This document shows, piece by piece, positions 15,925 through 24,105 of a stretch of 33,097 bases of DNA. The first letter of the stretch is position 1. Each line of letters opens with the position of its first letter. The translations under genes and the position numbers were made by a program. The DNA is from UBA6136 sp044237765. Lineage in GTDB: Bacteria; Pseudomonadota; Gammaproteobacteria; Methylococcales; Methylococcaceae. The DNA lies in contig JBIIEQ010000034.1 of NCBI GenBank assembly GCA_044237765.1, positions 1 to 33,097 of the forward strand, in the 5' to 3' direction. The notes under the pieces were generated by a model, which was not told where the DNA came from, searched no databases, and was given only the letters and a program-made list of their open reading frames with translations.

Positions 15925-17331
15925 TTAACTTTGCAACTGCTTAAGGACTTCATCCAGCATTTTCTTGGCATCGCCGAATAACATCCGATTGTTCTCCTTG
16001 TAGAACAGGGGATTATCGACGCCTGCGTAGCCGGAGGCCATGGACCGTTTCATAACGATCGACGTTTTTGCTTTCCAGACCTCCAGCACCGGCATGCCGG
16101 CAATAGGACTGTTCGGATCTTCCTGCGCTCCTGGATTCACGATGTCATTGGCACCAATCACCATGACCACATCGGTTTCCGGGAAGTCCTCGTTGATCTC
16201 GTCCATTTCGAGCACGATGTCGTAGGGCACTCGTGCCTCGGCCAGTAACACATTCATGTGCCCGGGCATACGTCCGGCAACCGGATGAATGGCAAAGCGA
16301 ACATTCACGCCTCTGTCACGCAGCAGTTTGGTGATTTCCTGAACAGTATGCTGAGCCTGGGCCACCGCCATGCCGTAGCCTGGCACCAGAACGACGCTAC
16401 TGGCATTGCGCAGCAATTCAGCGGTTTCCTCGGAGCTGATGGGGGTGACTTCGCCCTCCGGGGCTGCGCCCGCAGCGGGCGACGTACCGCCACTGGTGCC
16501 AAAGCCACCGGCGATGACCGACAGAAAATGGCGGTTCATGGCACGGCACATGATGTATGACAGGATGGCACCGGAAGAGCCGACCAGGGCACCCGTAACA
16601 ATGAGTAGATCGTTGTTGAGCATGAATCCGGTGGCCGATGCCGCCCAACCCGAATAACTGTTCAGCATGGAGACGACGACCGGCATGTCGGCGCCGCCGA
16701 TCGCCATGACCATGTGAATGCCGAACAGCAGCGCGATTCCGGTCATTACATACAGAGGTAGCAGCCCCTCTTGACTGTCCACATTCAGAAACCACCGGCC
16801 AACGATAATCGCCGCAATGAGCAGGCCCAGGTTCAAAAAATGACGGGCTGGCAACATGACCGGCTTGCCGGTAATTTTTCCCGAAAGCTTGCCGAACGCG
16901 ATCAGCGAGCCGGAGAAGGTCACGGCACCAATCAGAATGCCGATGTAGATTTCTACTTCATGAATGGTTTTCTCGACACCTGACAACTGATCGGCAGGGT
17001 CAAGATAATTGGCGTATCCGACAAGCACGGCGGCAAGACCGACCAAGCTATGCATCAAGGCAACCAATTCCGGCATCTCGGTCATCTTCACCTTCTTCGC
17101 GGCAAAAATCCCGATCGATGCACCGATTACAATCGCGATGCTGAGCGGCAGGTAACCGGCATTGGTGACCTTGGGACCGGCAATTGTCGCCAATATGGCG
17201 ATGGACATGCCGAAGATGCCGTAAAAATTACCCCTGCGCGCGGTTTCCGGGTTGGATAGGCCGCCAAGGCTGAGAATGAACAGAATGGTGGCCGCAATAT
17301 ACGAGATCGTGACTAAACCTTCAGAAAACAT
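15925..17331 (-). CDS. pntB: NAD(P) transhydrogenase subunit beta
   Basis: The 468-residue membrane subunit carries the proton channel and the NADP(H)-binding domain III of the proton-translocating transhydrogenase. Residues 1-265 contain about eight or nine hydrophobic helices. Domain III starts near VVLVPGYGMAVAQAQ and contains FAIHPVAGRMPGHMNVLLAE, VMVIGANDIVNPGAQEDPNS and the C-terminal ring loop KRSMASGYAGVDNPLFYKEN. Length matches PntB (about 460). GGAG precedes the ATG. It lies 18 bases after pntA, and the two are one operon. The complex uses the proton gradient to reduce NADP+ with NADH. Confidence 0.97.
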   Translation of the reverse strand: MFSEGLVTISYIAATILFILSLGGLSNPETARRGNFYGIFGMSIAILATIAGPKVTNAGYLPLSIAIVIGASIGIFAAKKVKMTEMPELVALMHSLVGLAAVLVGYANYLDPADQLSGVEKTIHEVEIYIGILIGAVTFSGSLIAFGKLSGKITGKPVMLPARHFLNLGLLIAAIIVGRWFLNVDSQEGLLPLYVMTGIALLFGIHMVMAIGGADMPVVVSMLNSYSGWAASATGFMLNNDLLIVTGALVGSSGAILSYIMCRAMNRHFLSVIAGGFGTSGGTSPAAGAAPEGEVTPISSEETAELLRNASSVVLVPGYGMAVAQAQHTVQEITKLLRDRGVNVRFAIHPVAGRMPGHMNVLLAEARVPYDIVLEMDEINEDFPETDVVMVIGANDIVNPGAQEDPNSPIAGMPVLEVWKAKTSIVMKRSMASGYAGVDNPLFYKENNRMLFGDAKKMLDEVLKQLQS

Positions 17332-17349
17332 GTTTGAAAACTCCGCTGA

Positions 17350-18900
17350 TTATTTCCGGAACATGCTGAGCATGCGCTGGGTTACCCAGAAGCCGCCGGC
17401 CATGTTGATGGAGGTGAGGACCAGGGCGATAGCGGCGAGGATCTTGATTTCAGGCGAGGAAATCTGAACCAGCGCACCAATCGCGATGATGCTGGAAATG
17501 GCGTTTGTCACGCTCATCAGCGGGGTATGCAATGCCGGGGTGACATTCCAGATCACCATGTAACCGACAAAGCAGGCAAGGACGAACACGGTAAAGTGTT
17601 CCATAAAGGCTGGCGGTGCATTGGCCCCCACCCACCAGAAGACCGAGCCAGCCACCGCGAGCTTCAGGGCTGAATTGAGCCAGCCAGGCAAGAGAGGCGG
17701 CTTTTCCTCCTTCACGATCGGAACGGCAGCAGACGCAGCGGACTTTGGCGCCGCCGACACCGAAATGGGGGGAGGCGGCCAGGTGATCGAGCCATCCTTG
17801 ACCACGGTCGCCCCCCGGATCATCTCATCACCCATATTGACCGTGATCTTTCCGTCCTTCTCCTTGCATAGCTCTTCCAGGAGGCGAAGCAGGTTGGTGG
17901 AATACAAGGTGGACGACTGGCGGGCCAGACGGCTGGGCAGGTCGGTGTAGCCGACGATGGTCACGCCATGCTTCACCACAACCTTGCCAGGTTCAGTGAG
18001 TTCGCAGTTGCCACCCTGTTCAGCGGCCAGATCGACGATCACACTCCCCGGCTTCATGGACTGAACCATCTCGGCGGTGATCAGCCGCGGTGCGGGCTTC
18101 CCGGGAATCAAGGCTGTGGTGATGATGATATCCACATCCTTGGCCTGGTTGGCATAGAGGGCTTTTTGGGCTTGTTGATAACCCTCGCTCATGACTTTCG
18201 CATAGCCGCCGGCAGTGGAACCTTCCTCGTGGTAGTCGACCTCAACGAACTCGGCACCCATGGACTTGACCTGATCCTTGACCTCCGGCCGCGTATCAGA
18301 GGCACGCACGATAGCGCCCAGACCATTGGCGGCACCGATGGCGGCGAGTCCAGCCACGCCCACACCAATGATGAAAACCTTGGCAGGCGGCACCTTGCCT
18401 GCGGCCGTCACCTGACCGGTAAAGAAACGACCGAATTCATGCGCGGCCTCAATGACTGCCCGATAACCGGCAATATTGGCCATCGAGCTCAAGGCATCCA
18501 GTTTCTGTGCCCGGGAAATGCGGGGGACGCTGTCCATGGCGATGACGGTCGCTTTCTTTGCCGCCAGTTTTTCCATCAGATCGGGGTTCTGCGCGGGCCA
18601 GATGAAGCTGATGAGGTTGCCTCCTTCTCGCAGACTGGCGATCTCATCAATGGATTGCTCGGGGTCAATTTCCGGACCACGCACCTTAAGGATGATGTCC
18701 GACCCCGACCAAACCCCAGCCCGGTCGGCTATCTCGCAACCGACACCACGGTATGCCTCATCGGAATAGTTGGCGCCTTCACCCGCACCGCTCTCCACGG
18801 TAACGGAAAACCCCAACTTGATCAGCTTTTCAGCGACCTCCGGTACCGTGGCAACACGCTTCTCGCCGGCGTGCACTTCTTTGGGAACACCAATTCGCAT
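17350..18900 (-). CDS. pntA: NAD(P) transhydrogenase subunit alpha
   Basis: The 516-residue subunit contains the soluble NAD(H)-binding domain I (about 1-375) and a membrane part (about 405-516), so it is the fused alpha form as in E. coli (510), not the split alpha1/alpha2 form of other bacteria. The N terminus MRIGVPKEVHAGEKRVATVP is the alanine dehydrogenase/PNT signature. GVGVAGLAAIGAANGLGAIV is the dinucleotide fold, and the acidic end of beta2 is in RASDTRPEV. An Ala/Pro-rich linker (residues 376-395) leads to four C-terminal helices. GAGGAGAGAGG forms a strong ribosome site. Paired with pntB downstream. Confidence 0.97.
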   Translation of the reverse strand: MRIGVPKEVHAGEKRVATVPEVAEKLIKLGFSVTVESGAGEGANYSDEAYRGVGCEIADRAGVWSGSDIILKVRGPEIDPEQSIDEIASLREGGNLISFIWPAQNPDLMEKLAAKKATVIAMDSVPRISRAQKLDALSSMANIAGYRAVIEAAHEFGRFFTGQVTAAGKVPPAKVFIIGVGVAGLAAIGAANGLGAIVRASDTRPEVKDQVKSMGAEFVEVDYHEEGSTAGGYAKVMSEGYQQAQKALYANQAKDVDIIITTALIPGKPAPRLITAEMVQSMKPGSVIVDLAAEQGGNCELTEPGKVVVKHGVTIVGYTDLPSRLARQSSTLYSTNLLRLLEELCKEKDGKITVNMGDEMIRGATVVKDGSITWPPPPISVSAAPKSAASAAVPIVKEEKPPLLPGWLNSALKLAVAGSVFWWVGANAPPAFMEHFTVFVLACFVGYMVIWNVTPALHTPLMSVTNAISSIIAIGALVQISSPEIKILAAIALVLTSINMAGGFWVTQRMLSMFRK

Positions 18901-19198
18901 AAGCCTCTCTCCTCGTTATAATTTCACGGGCGCATGCCACTTGGCGGGTGCGCCTGATTATTGATTTACATGAACTGTTTCAGGTGACGAGATTCTTCAG
19001 AGAAAAAGCCGCACAGGACGCTTCGGCTCTGCTCGTCCGGATGTTGCCGGAAAATCGCTGACCCCATCGATGCAGTTCGCCAGGCAATTCCTAGCTTGAC
19101 CTATGTAATGGAAATGACTGACAGGGTCAACTCCGCATGTTCTTTTTACGGCTAACTTCAATGCCTCGCACCATCAGGCTGTCAATGCATTACTCAAC
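18901..19198. other. Divergent intergenic region, pntA / ABC operon
   Basis: This 298-base gap must hold the promoters of pntA (minus) and the four-gene ABC operon (plus). I find no convincing coding frame and no consensus sigma70 pair. TTGACC (19096-19101) and GGTCAA (19134-19139) form an inverted repeat of six-base arms 32 bases apart, of unknown meaning. Confidence 0.4.
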
Positions 19199-20143
19199 AT
19201 GAATGAGCTTATCCAGGTCGATCAACTCACTCGTTTTTACGGCGACCATTGCGCTGTCAATAACGTCACCTTTACGCTTCAAAAAGGCGAAATTCTTGGT
19301 TTTCTGGGTCCCAACGGCGCCGGCAAATCATCGACCATGCAGATGATCTGCGGCAACCTGGCGCCGACTTCGGGGCAAATCCAGGTCAATGGCATCGATA
19401 TTCTCGACAACCCCAAGGAAGCCAAACGGGAACTGGGCTATCTGCCTGAAATTCCGCCGGTCTACCGTGACCTGACGGTGGACGAATACCTTCTTTACTG
19501 CGCTCGCCTTCACGGTTTGCCGCGGGACAAGTGGAAAGCGGCTCTTGATCAGGCCAAGGAGCGCTGTGGGTTGACCGATGTTCAGGATCGGCTCATTGGC
19601 AATCTATCCAAGGGCTACCAGCAACGAGTCGGTATCGCCCAGGCCATCCTGCACATGCCTGCCGTGATCATTCTTGATGAACCTACCGTGGGTCTTGATC
19701 CGCTGCAGATTCGCGAAATTCGTGAATTGATCCGAGATCTCGGTCAGGAGCATGGCGTGATCCTGTCCACCCACATTCTTTCCGAGGTCCAGGAATCCTG
19801 TACTCAGGTCCAGATCATCAACAAGGGGAAGCTGGTACTGAATGACAGCATCGAGGGGTTGGAACAGCAAATGCGTGCCTCTAGCCTTGTGGTTGAATTG
19901 CACAAGACGCCGGATCTATCCAGGCTGGCGGTTATACCTGCGATTCAGAAAATCGACGATCTGGGTGAGCACCGTTACCGAATTTTCCATGACAAGGACA
20001 GCAATCCGGCCGAGCAGGTGGCCGAACTGATCGTGACGTCTGGCTGGGGGTTGCGTGAACTGACACCCGAGCGACGCAGCATGGAACAGATATTCATCGA
20101 CATTACCCGACAGACCCCCGTTACCCAGGAGGCAGCCGCATGA
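19199..20143 (+). CDS. ABC transporter ATP-binding protein, GldA-like
   Basis: The 314-residue cytosolic ATPase should energise the permease encoded next. Walker A is GPNGAGKS (37-44). The signature is LSKGYQQRVGIAQAI (136-150), a variant of LSGGQ common in GldA/CcmA-type exporters. Walker B is AVIILDEPTVGLDP (D160, E161) and the switch region is LSTHILSEVQ. The C-terminal extension (about 215-314) matches the regulatory domain of such drug/gliding-type ATPases. It is best compared with GldA of the gliding-motility ABC system, but the same layout is widespread in non-gliding bacteria. The ATG lacks a clear ribosome site. The stop overlaps the next ATG by four bases. Confidence 0.9.
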   Translation: MNELIQVDQLTRFYGDHCAVNNVTFTLQKGEILGFLGPNGAGKSSTMQMICGNLAPTSGQIQVNGIDILDNPKEAKRELGYLPEIPPVYRDLTVDEYLLYCARLHGLPRDKWKAALDQAKERCGLTDVQDRLIGNLSKGYQQRVGIAQAILHMPAVIILDEPTVGLDPLQIREIRELIRDLGQEHGVILSTHILSEVQESCTQVQIINKGKLVLNDSIEGLEQQMRASSLVVELHKTPDLSRLAVIPAIQKIDDLGEHRYRIFHDKDSNPAEQVAELIVTSGWGLRELTPERRSMEQIFIDITRQTPVTQEAAA

Positions 20144-20895
20144 TGGCGTTGGTCATTGCCGGACGCGAATTCCGGTCGCTGTTTCTATCTCCATTGGCCT
20201 GGACAATCCTAGGCATTATTCAAATCATCCTGGCGTACATGTTTCTGGCGCAGCTGGATTATTTCCTCATGGTGCAGCCCCGCATCGCCGGCATGGAAGA
20301 GGCACCCGGCATCACCGATCTGATTGTCGCGCCGCTGTTTGGCAACGCCGGCATCATTCTTCTGCTGGTCACACCGATGCTCACCATGCGATTGATCAGC
20401 GAAGAGCGTCGAAATCAAACGCTGAGTCTTCTTTTCACGGCACCCGTCTCCATGACCGAGATCGTGCTGGGCAAATACCTTGGAGTTTTGGGGTTTCTGC
20501 TGATTACGGTGGGCATGATCCTGTTGATGCCCTTGTCATTGCTTTGGGGCGGTGGCCTTGATCTGGGCAAACTGGCCGCCTGTGTCATGGCGCTTACCTT
20601 GCTGCTGGCGGGATTTGCTGCCCTTGGCTTATATATGTCAGCACTGGCAAGTCAACCCACCGTGGCGGCTGTCAGCACGTTCGGCGCATTGTTGCTTTTG
20701 TGGATCATTGACTGGTCATCGCATGCGGGTAGCCAGGGAGGGGGGGTGCTGGAATACCTGTCGCTGTTGCGTCATTACGAAGGCCTTTTGAAAGGGCTGA
20801 TTACGACCACGGACCTCATTTATTTTGTTCTGTTCATCACCACGTTCCTGGTGTTGAGCGTTCATCGTCTGGATAACGACCGCCTGCAAAAATGA
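20140..20895 (+). CDS. ABC-2 type permease, GldF-like
   Basis: The 251-residue integral membrane protein has about six helices. It starts LVIAGREFRSLFLSPLAW, the amphipathic entry typical of ABC-2 permeases. The cytosolic loop TMRLISEERRNQTLSLLFTA and PVSMTEIVLGKYLG is the usual coupling region. It should form the membrane channel with the upstream ATPase. AGGAGG lies just before the ATG, which overlaps the preceding stop as ATGA. Its own stop overlaps the next start in the same way, so the operon is translationally coupled. The substrate is unknown. Confidence 0.9.
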   Translation: MMALVIAGREFRSLFLSPLAWTILGIIQIILAYMFLAQLDYFLMVQPRIAGMEEAPGITDLIVAPLFGNAGIILLLVTPMLTMRLISEERRNQTLSLLFTAPVSMTEIVLGKYLGVLGFLLITVGMILLMPLSLLWGGGLDLGKLAACVMALTLLLAGFAALGLYMSALASQPTVAAVSTFGALLLLWIIDWSSHAGSQGGGVLEYLSLLRHYEGLLKGLITTTDLIYFVLFITTFLVLSVHRLDNDRLQK

Positions 20896-22289
20896 AGATC
20901 AACCGCAAGACGCATCTCGAAATTCGCCTACAGAATCTGCTGTTCAGCCTGTTGTTTCTGGTTGCCGTAGGGCTGGTGGCGTGGCTGAGTACTCAGTATT
21001 CCGCGCAATTCGACTGGACGGCCAGTCACCGGCATACGCTGTCGGAAGCCAGTCGCAAGGTTTTGGATCTGCTAAAGGCGCCCGTCTCCATTACGGCCTA
21101 TGCCCGGGATAATCAGCAGGTGCGCGAGCCTATCCGTGACCTGGTGGATCGCTACAGCCGTTACAAGAGAGACCTGAGCCTGCAGTTTATGAATCCCGAC
21201 ACACAGCCGGAAAAAGTCCGGCAGATGGGTATTCAGGTCGATGGTGAATTGGTTATCGAGTACGAAGGCCGATCGGAAAAGATTCAGGAAGCCGGCGAAA
21301 CCAGCCTGACCAATGCCTTGCAACGTCTCGCTACGGCTGAAGAGCGCACCATCGTATTCATTGAAGGGCATGGTGATCGCTCTCCGCTCGGCAAGGCCAA
21401 TCATGACCTCCAACAATTTGCCGATGAACTGAAACGGAAGGGCTTCACGATTGCGACGGCTAATCTGGCCACCACGCCCCTGATTCCCGACAACACGGAT
21501 GTCCTGGTCATTGCCGGCCCACGAACGAACCTTTTGTCGGGCGAGGTCAAGTTGGTCGAGGATTACCTCAACAAGGGTGGAAATCTCTGGTGGCTAGGCG
21601 ATCCGGGAGAATTGCACGGGCTTGAGCCTTTGGTCAAGCAACTGGGCTTAAGATTCCTGCCCGGTGTCGTGGTGGATGCTTCGACACAACTACTCGGGAT
21701 CGATGATCCGACATTTGCCTTGGTCTCCGACTATCCGCCACATACCATCACCCAGGGTTTTCAACAAATGACCATGTTCCCCTCCGCGGCGGCATTGGAT
21801 CAGATGGAAAAGAGCGATTTTGAAAAGGAACCCTTGCTCGCGACCCTCGCGCGTTCCTGGACCGAGCTGGGGCCAATAGAGGGCAAGATTGCTTATGACG
21901 CTGCCAAGGGCGAGCGGCAGGGACCGCTGGATTTGGGCTATGCCATTACTCGTCCGATCACCCCGGAACCATCGGATAAGGAGGTCGAACATGACAAATC
22001 CGCGGCCAGGACACCGAGCGAGCAGCGTATCGTCGTTGTGGGCGATGGTGATTTTCTCTCCAATACCTATCTCGGCAATGGCGGCAATCTGGAATTGGGT
22101 ATCAACATGGTTCAGTGGCTGAGCCGGGGTGATGCACTCATTAATATCCCGGCGAAGATCGCACCCGATCGCAAGCTGCAACTGTCTGCATTTGCCTCGG
22201 GCACGATTGCCGTTGGTTTCCTGTTCGTTTTGCCTGTGCTGCTGATCGGTATCGGTGCCTGGGTTTGGTTCAAGCGCAGGAGTCGTTGA
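20892..22289 (+). CDS. GldG-family ABC transporter auxiliary protein
   Basis: The 465-residue protein has an N-terminal membrane anchor (LLFSLLFLVAVGLVAWLSTQ, about 16-35), a large periplasmic region, and a C-terminal helix (TIAVGFLFVLPVLLIGIGAW) ending in KRRSR. The sequence FDWTASHRHTLSEASRKVLD followed by APVSITAYA is the hallmark of the ABC_transp_aux/GldG family. The periplasmic part includes a glutamine amidotransferase-like fold (VLVIAGPRTNLLSGEVKLVE, then DYLNKGGNLWWL). It presumably works with the ATPase and permease encoded before it. The start overlaps the permease stop and the stop abuts the DUF4340 start. Biochemical role is not established. Confidence 0.88.
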   Translation: MKINRKTHLEIRLQNLLFSLLFLVAVGLVAWLSTQYSAQFDWTASHRHTLSEASRKVLDLLKAPVSITAYARDNQQVREPIRDLVDRYSRYKRDLSLQFMNPDTQPEKVRQMGIQVDGELVIEYEGRSEKIQEAGETSLTNALQRLATAEERTIVFIEGHGDRSPLGKANHDLQQFADELKRKGFTIATANLATTPLIPDNTDVLVIAGPRTNLLSGEVKLVEDYLNKGGNLWWLGDPGELHGLEPLVKQLGLRFLPGVVVDASTQLLGIDDPTFALVSDYPPHTITQGFQQMTMFPSAAALDQMEKSDFEKEPLLATLARSWTELGPIEGKIAYDAAKGERQGPLDLGYAITRPITPEPSDKEVEHDKSAARTPSEQRIVVVGDGDFLSNTYLGNGGNLELGINMVQWLSRGDALINIPAKIAPDRKLQLSAFASGTIAVGFLFVLPVLLIGIGAWVWFKRRSR

Positions 22290-23240
22290 ATGAAATCACG
22301 TCTTCTCGTCAATCTTGGCTTGTTAGCCTTGATTGCGATCCTGGCGACGGTCGCCATTGTGAAACCCGGCAAGAAGGAAGTTGAGCTTTCTCCTTTGCTG
22401 GCCGTTGATCCCCAGGGATTGACGCGAGTCACCCTGCAGAACAAGGAAACGCTCGTCTTTGAAAAACAGAACGGACAGTGGCACCTGACGGCTCCATTTG
22501 CCGCACCCGTCAATCAGGTTCGCATCGGCCAGTTACTGGATGTGGCCAAAGCCACCACCGAGGCGAGTTATCCGTTAAAGCCGGACGAAGCGGGGCAGTT
22601 CGGGCTCGACGCTCCTGAGGCCGTCCTCACTTTGGGTGACAACTCGTTGCAGTTTGGTGGCACGGATCCGATCAAGATGCGCCGCTATGTCCGTTTGGGC
22701 AATACCTTGCATCTGGTCGAAGACAACTTCTTCCATCACCTCACCGCCTCCGCGACTGACTATGTGGACAAGCGACTGATCCCCGAAGGATCCAAAATTC
22801 AGGAAATTCAACTGCCTGGTCTAAAGGCTCTTAGAAATGGAGAGGGCCACTGGACGGTAGAGCCGGCCAGTGAATCCAGCACCGACCTGGCTGAACTGGC
22901 TTCCGTCTGGGCGACGTCCCGGGCCATCGATGTGAAACGAATGGACCCCAAGGTGGTGGGTGAGACCATCCGTATTGGTCTCGTCGAAGGTGCGCCGATT
23001 GAGTTCATCATCCTAAAAAAGTCACCCGAACTCGTGCTGGGCCGCAGGGATCTGGGTCTTCAGTACGAGGTGACCAGCGAAACCTCGCGAGAGCTTCTAA
23101 ATCAGCCCAAACCCAAGTCGCAGACACCACCGGCCAATGAACCGGATGGCTCCGAAGATGAAACGGCAGAGCCGCATGACGATCATGATGAATCCGGCGA
23201 GTCAGGCGAGGAAGATCATGAAGATGGCGATGAAGGTTGA
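22290..23240 (+). CDS. DUF4340 domain protein with acidic, His-rich tail
   Basis: The 316-residue protein has an N-terminal anchor (LLVNLGLLALIAILATVAIV, 4-23) and a periplasmic DUF4340 region. The repeated theme VTLQNKETLVFEKQNGQWHL, then APVNQVRIGQLLDVAKATTE and YPLKPDEAGQFGLDAPEAVL is characteristic. The last 30 or so residues are a low-complexity acidic tail with interspersed His (DDHDESGESGEEDHEDGDEG). It begins at the base after the GldG-like stop, completing a four-gene operon. DUF4340 genes are recurrent partners of Gld-like ABC systems; the function is unknown. The tail could bind metal or repel DNA and phospholipid surfaces, which is inference. Confidence 0.86.
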   Translation: MKSRLLVNLGLLALIAILATVAIVKPGKKEVELSPLLAVDPQGLTRVTLQNKETLVFEKQNGQWHLTAPFAAPVNQVRIGQLLDVAKATTEASYPLKPDEAGQFGLDAPEAVLTLGDNSLQFGGTDPIKMRRYVRLGNTLHLVEDNFFHHLTASATDYVDKRLIPEGSKIQEIQLPGLKALRNGEGHWTVEPASESSTDLAELASVWATSRAIDVKRMDPKVVGETIRIGLVEGAPIEFIILKKSPELVLGRRDLGLQYEVTSETSRELLNQPKPKSQTPPANEPDGSEDETAEPHDDHDESGESGEEDHEDGDEG

Positions 23241-23288
23241 ACGGGACAACTGAGTTGACTGTGTTGCAACGACGGCTCAACCAGCACA

Positions 23289-24104
23289 ATGCCTGAGTTA
23301 CCCGAAGTCGAAACCACCCTGCGGGGTATTCGGCCTCATCTTTCAAGCCAGATCATTCAAAGTCTGGATGTTCGCGACGCAAGATTACGCTGGCCAATAC
23401 CCTCGGGTCTAAGCGAGAAGCTACAAGGACAGTCCATTCATGAATTGGCCCGCCGGGGAAAATACATACTCATCAGCACCGGGCAGGGCACTCTGATCCT
23501 GCATCTGGGCATGTCCGGCAGTCTTCGAATAACCGAAACCAATATCCCCCCCCGCAAACACGATCATTACGACCTCATCCTTGGGGGCGGAGTCTGTCTC
23601 CGGTTTCATGATCCGCGCCGATTCGGTTGTCTCCTCTGGACCGAGGATGATCCGGAAGAACATGCGCTGATTGCGCCGCTGGGACCCGAACCCTTGAGTG
23701 ATGGCTTTAATTCCGAGCATCTTCATGCCCGTTCACGTGGTCGCACCGCGGCGGTCAAGTCCCTGATCATGGACAGCCATATCGTTGTAGGCGTGGGGAA
23801 TATTTACGCCAGCGAGTCGTTGTTTCGTGCCGGGATTGCCCCGCAGCGCGCTGCGGGCAATATCTCGCTGGAACGTTATGGTCGGCTGGTTAATGCTATC
23901 CGCGAGGTGCTGAGGGCCTCGATAGAGCAGGGCGGAACGACGCTGCGCGATTTCGTTAACGAGTCCGGCAATCCGGGATATTTCAAGCAAACCCTCAATG
24001 TCTATGATCGCGCCAGCGAGCCTTGCCGGGTTTGTGGAACACCCATCAAAACCAGTCGGCTGGGTCAGCGATCCACTTTCTGGTGCACACGCTGCCAGCA
24101 ATAA
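23289..24104 (+). CDS. mutM: Formamidopyrimidine-DNA glycosylase
   Basis: The 271-residue base-excision enzyme removes 8-oxoguanine and formamidopyrimidines and cuts the abasic site. The N terminus MPELPEVETTLRGI carries catalytic Pro 2 and Glu 3 after Met removal. A conserved Lys lies in ARRGKYILI. The helix-two-turn-helix has LIMDSHIVVGVGNIYASESL. The C-terminal zinc finger is CRVCGTPIKTSRLGQRSTFW followed by CTRCQQ with four Cys. This is diagnostic of Fpg, not Nei, whose N terminus is PEGPEI. It converges on purK, with one base between the two stops. Confidence 0.97.
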   Translation: MPELPEVETTLRGIRPHLSSQIIQSLDVRDARLRWPIPSGLSEKLQGQSIHELARRGKYILISTGQGTLILHLGMSGSLRITETNIPPRKHDHYDLILGGGVCLRFHDPRRFGCLLWTEDDPEEHALIAPLGPEPLSDGFNSEHLHARSRGRTAAVKSLIMDSHIVVGVGNIYASESLFRAGIAPQRAAGNISLERYGRLVNAIREVLRASIEQGGTTLRDFVNESGNPGYFKQTLNVYDRASEPCRVCGTPIKTSRLGQRSTFWCTRCQQ

Positions 24105-24105
24105 G

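Noticed and set aside
17968..18921. 317-residue open frame on the plus strand opposite pntA
   Set aside because: Long antisense frames are common over GC-rich genes; pntA on the other strand is unambiguous and the frame has a low-complexity, histidine-rich composition without motifs.
18901..18965. TATAAC immediately upstream of pntA as a -10 box
   Set aside because: It would place initiation within a few bases of the ribosome site and has no -35 partner.
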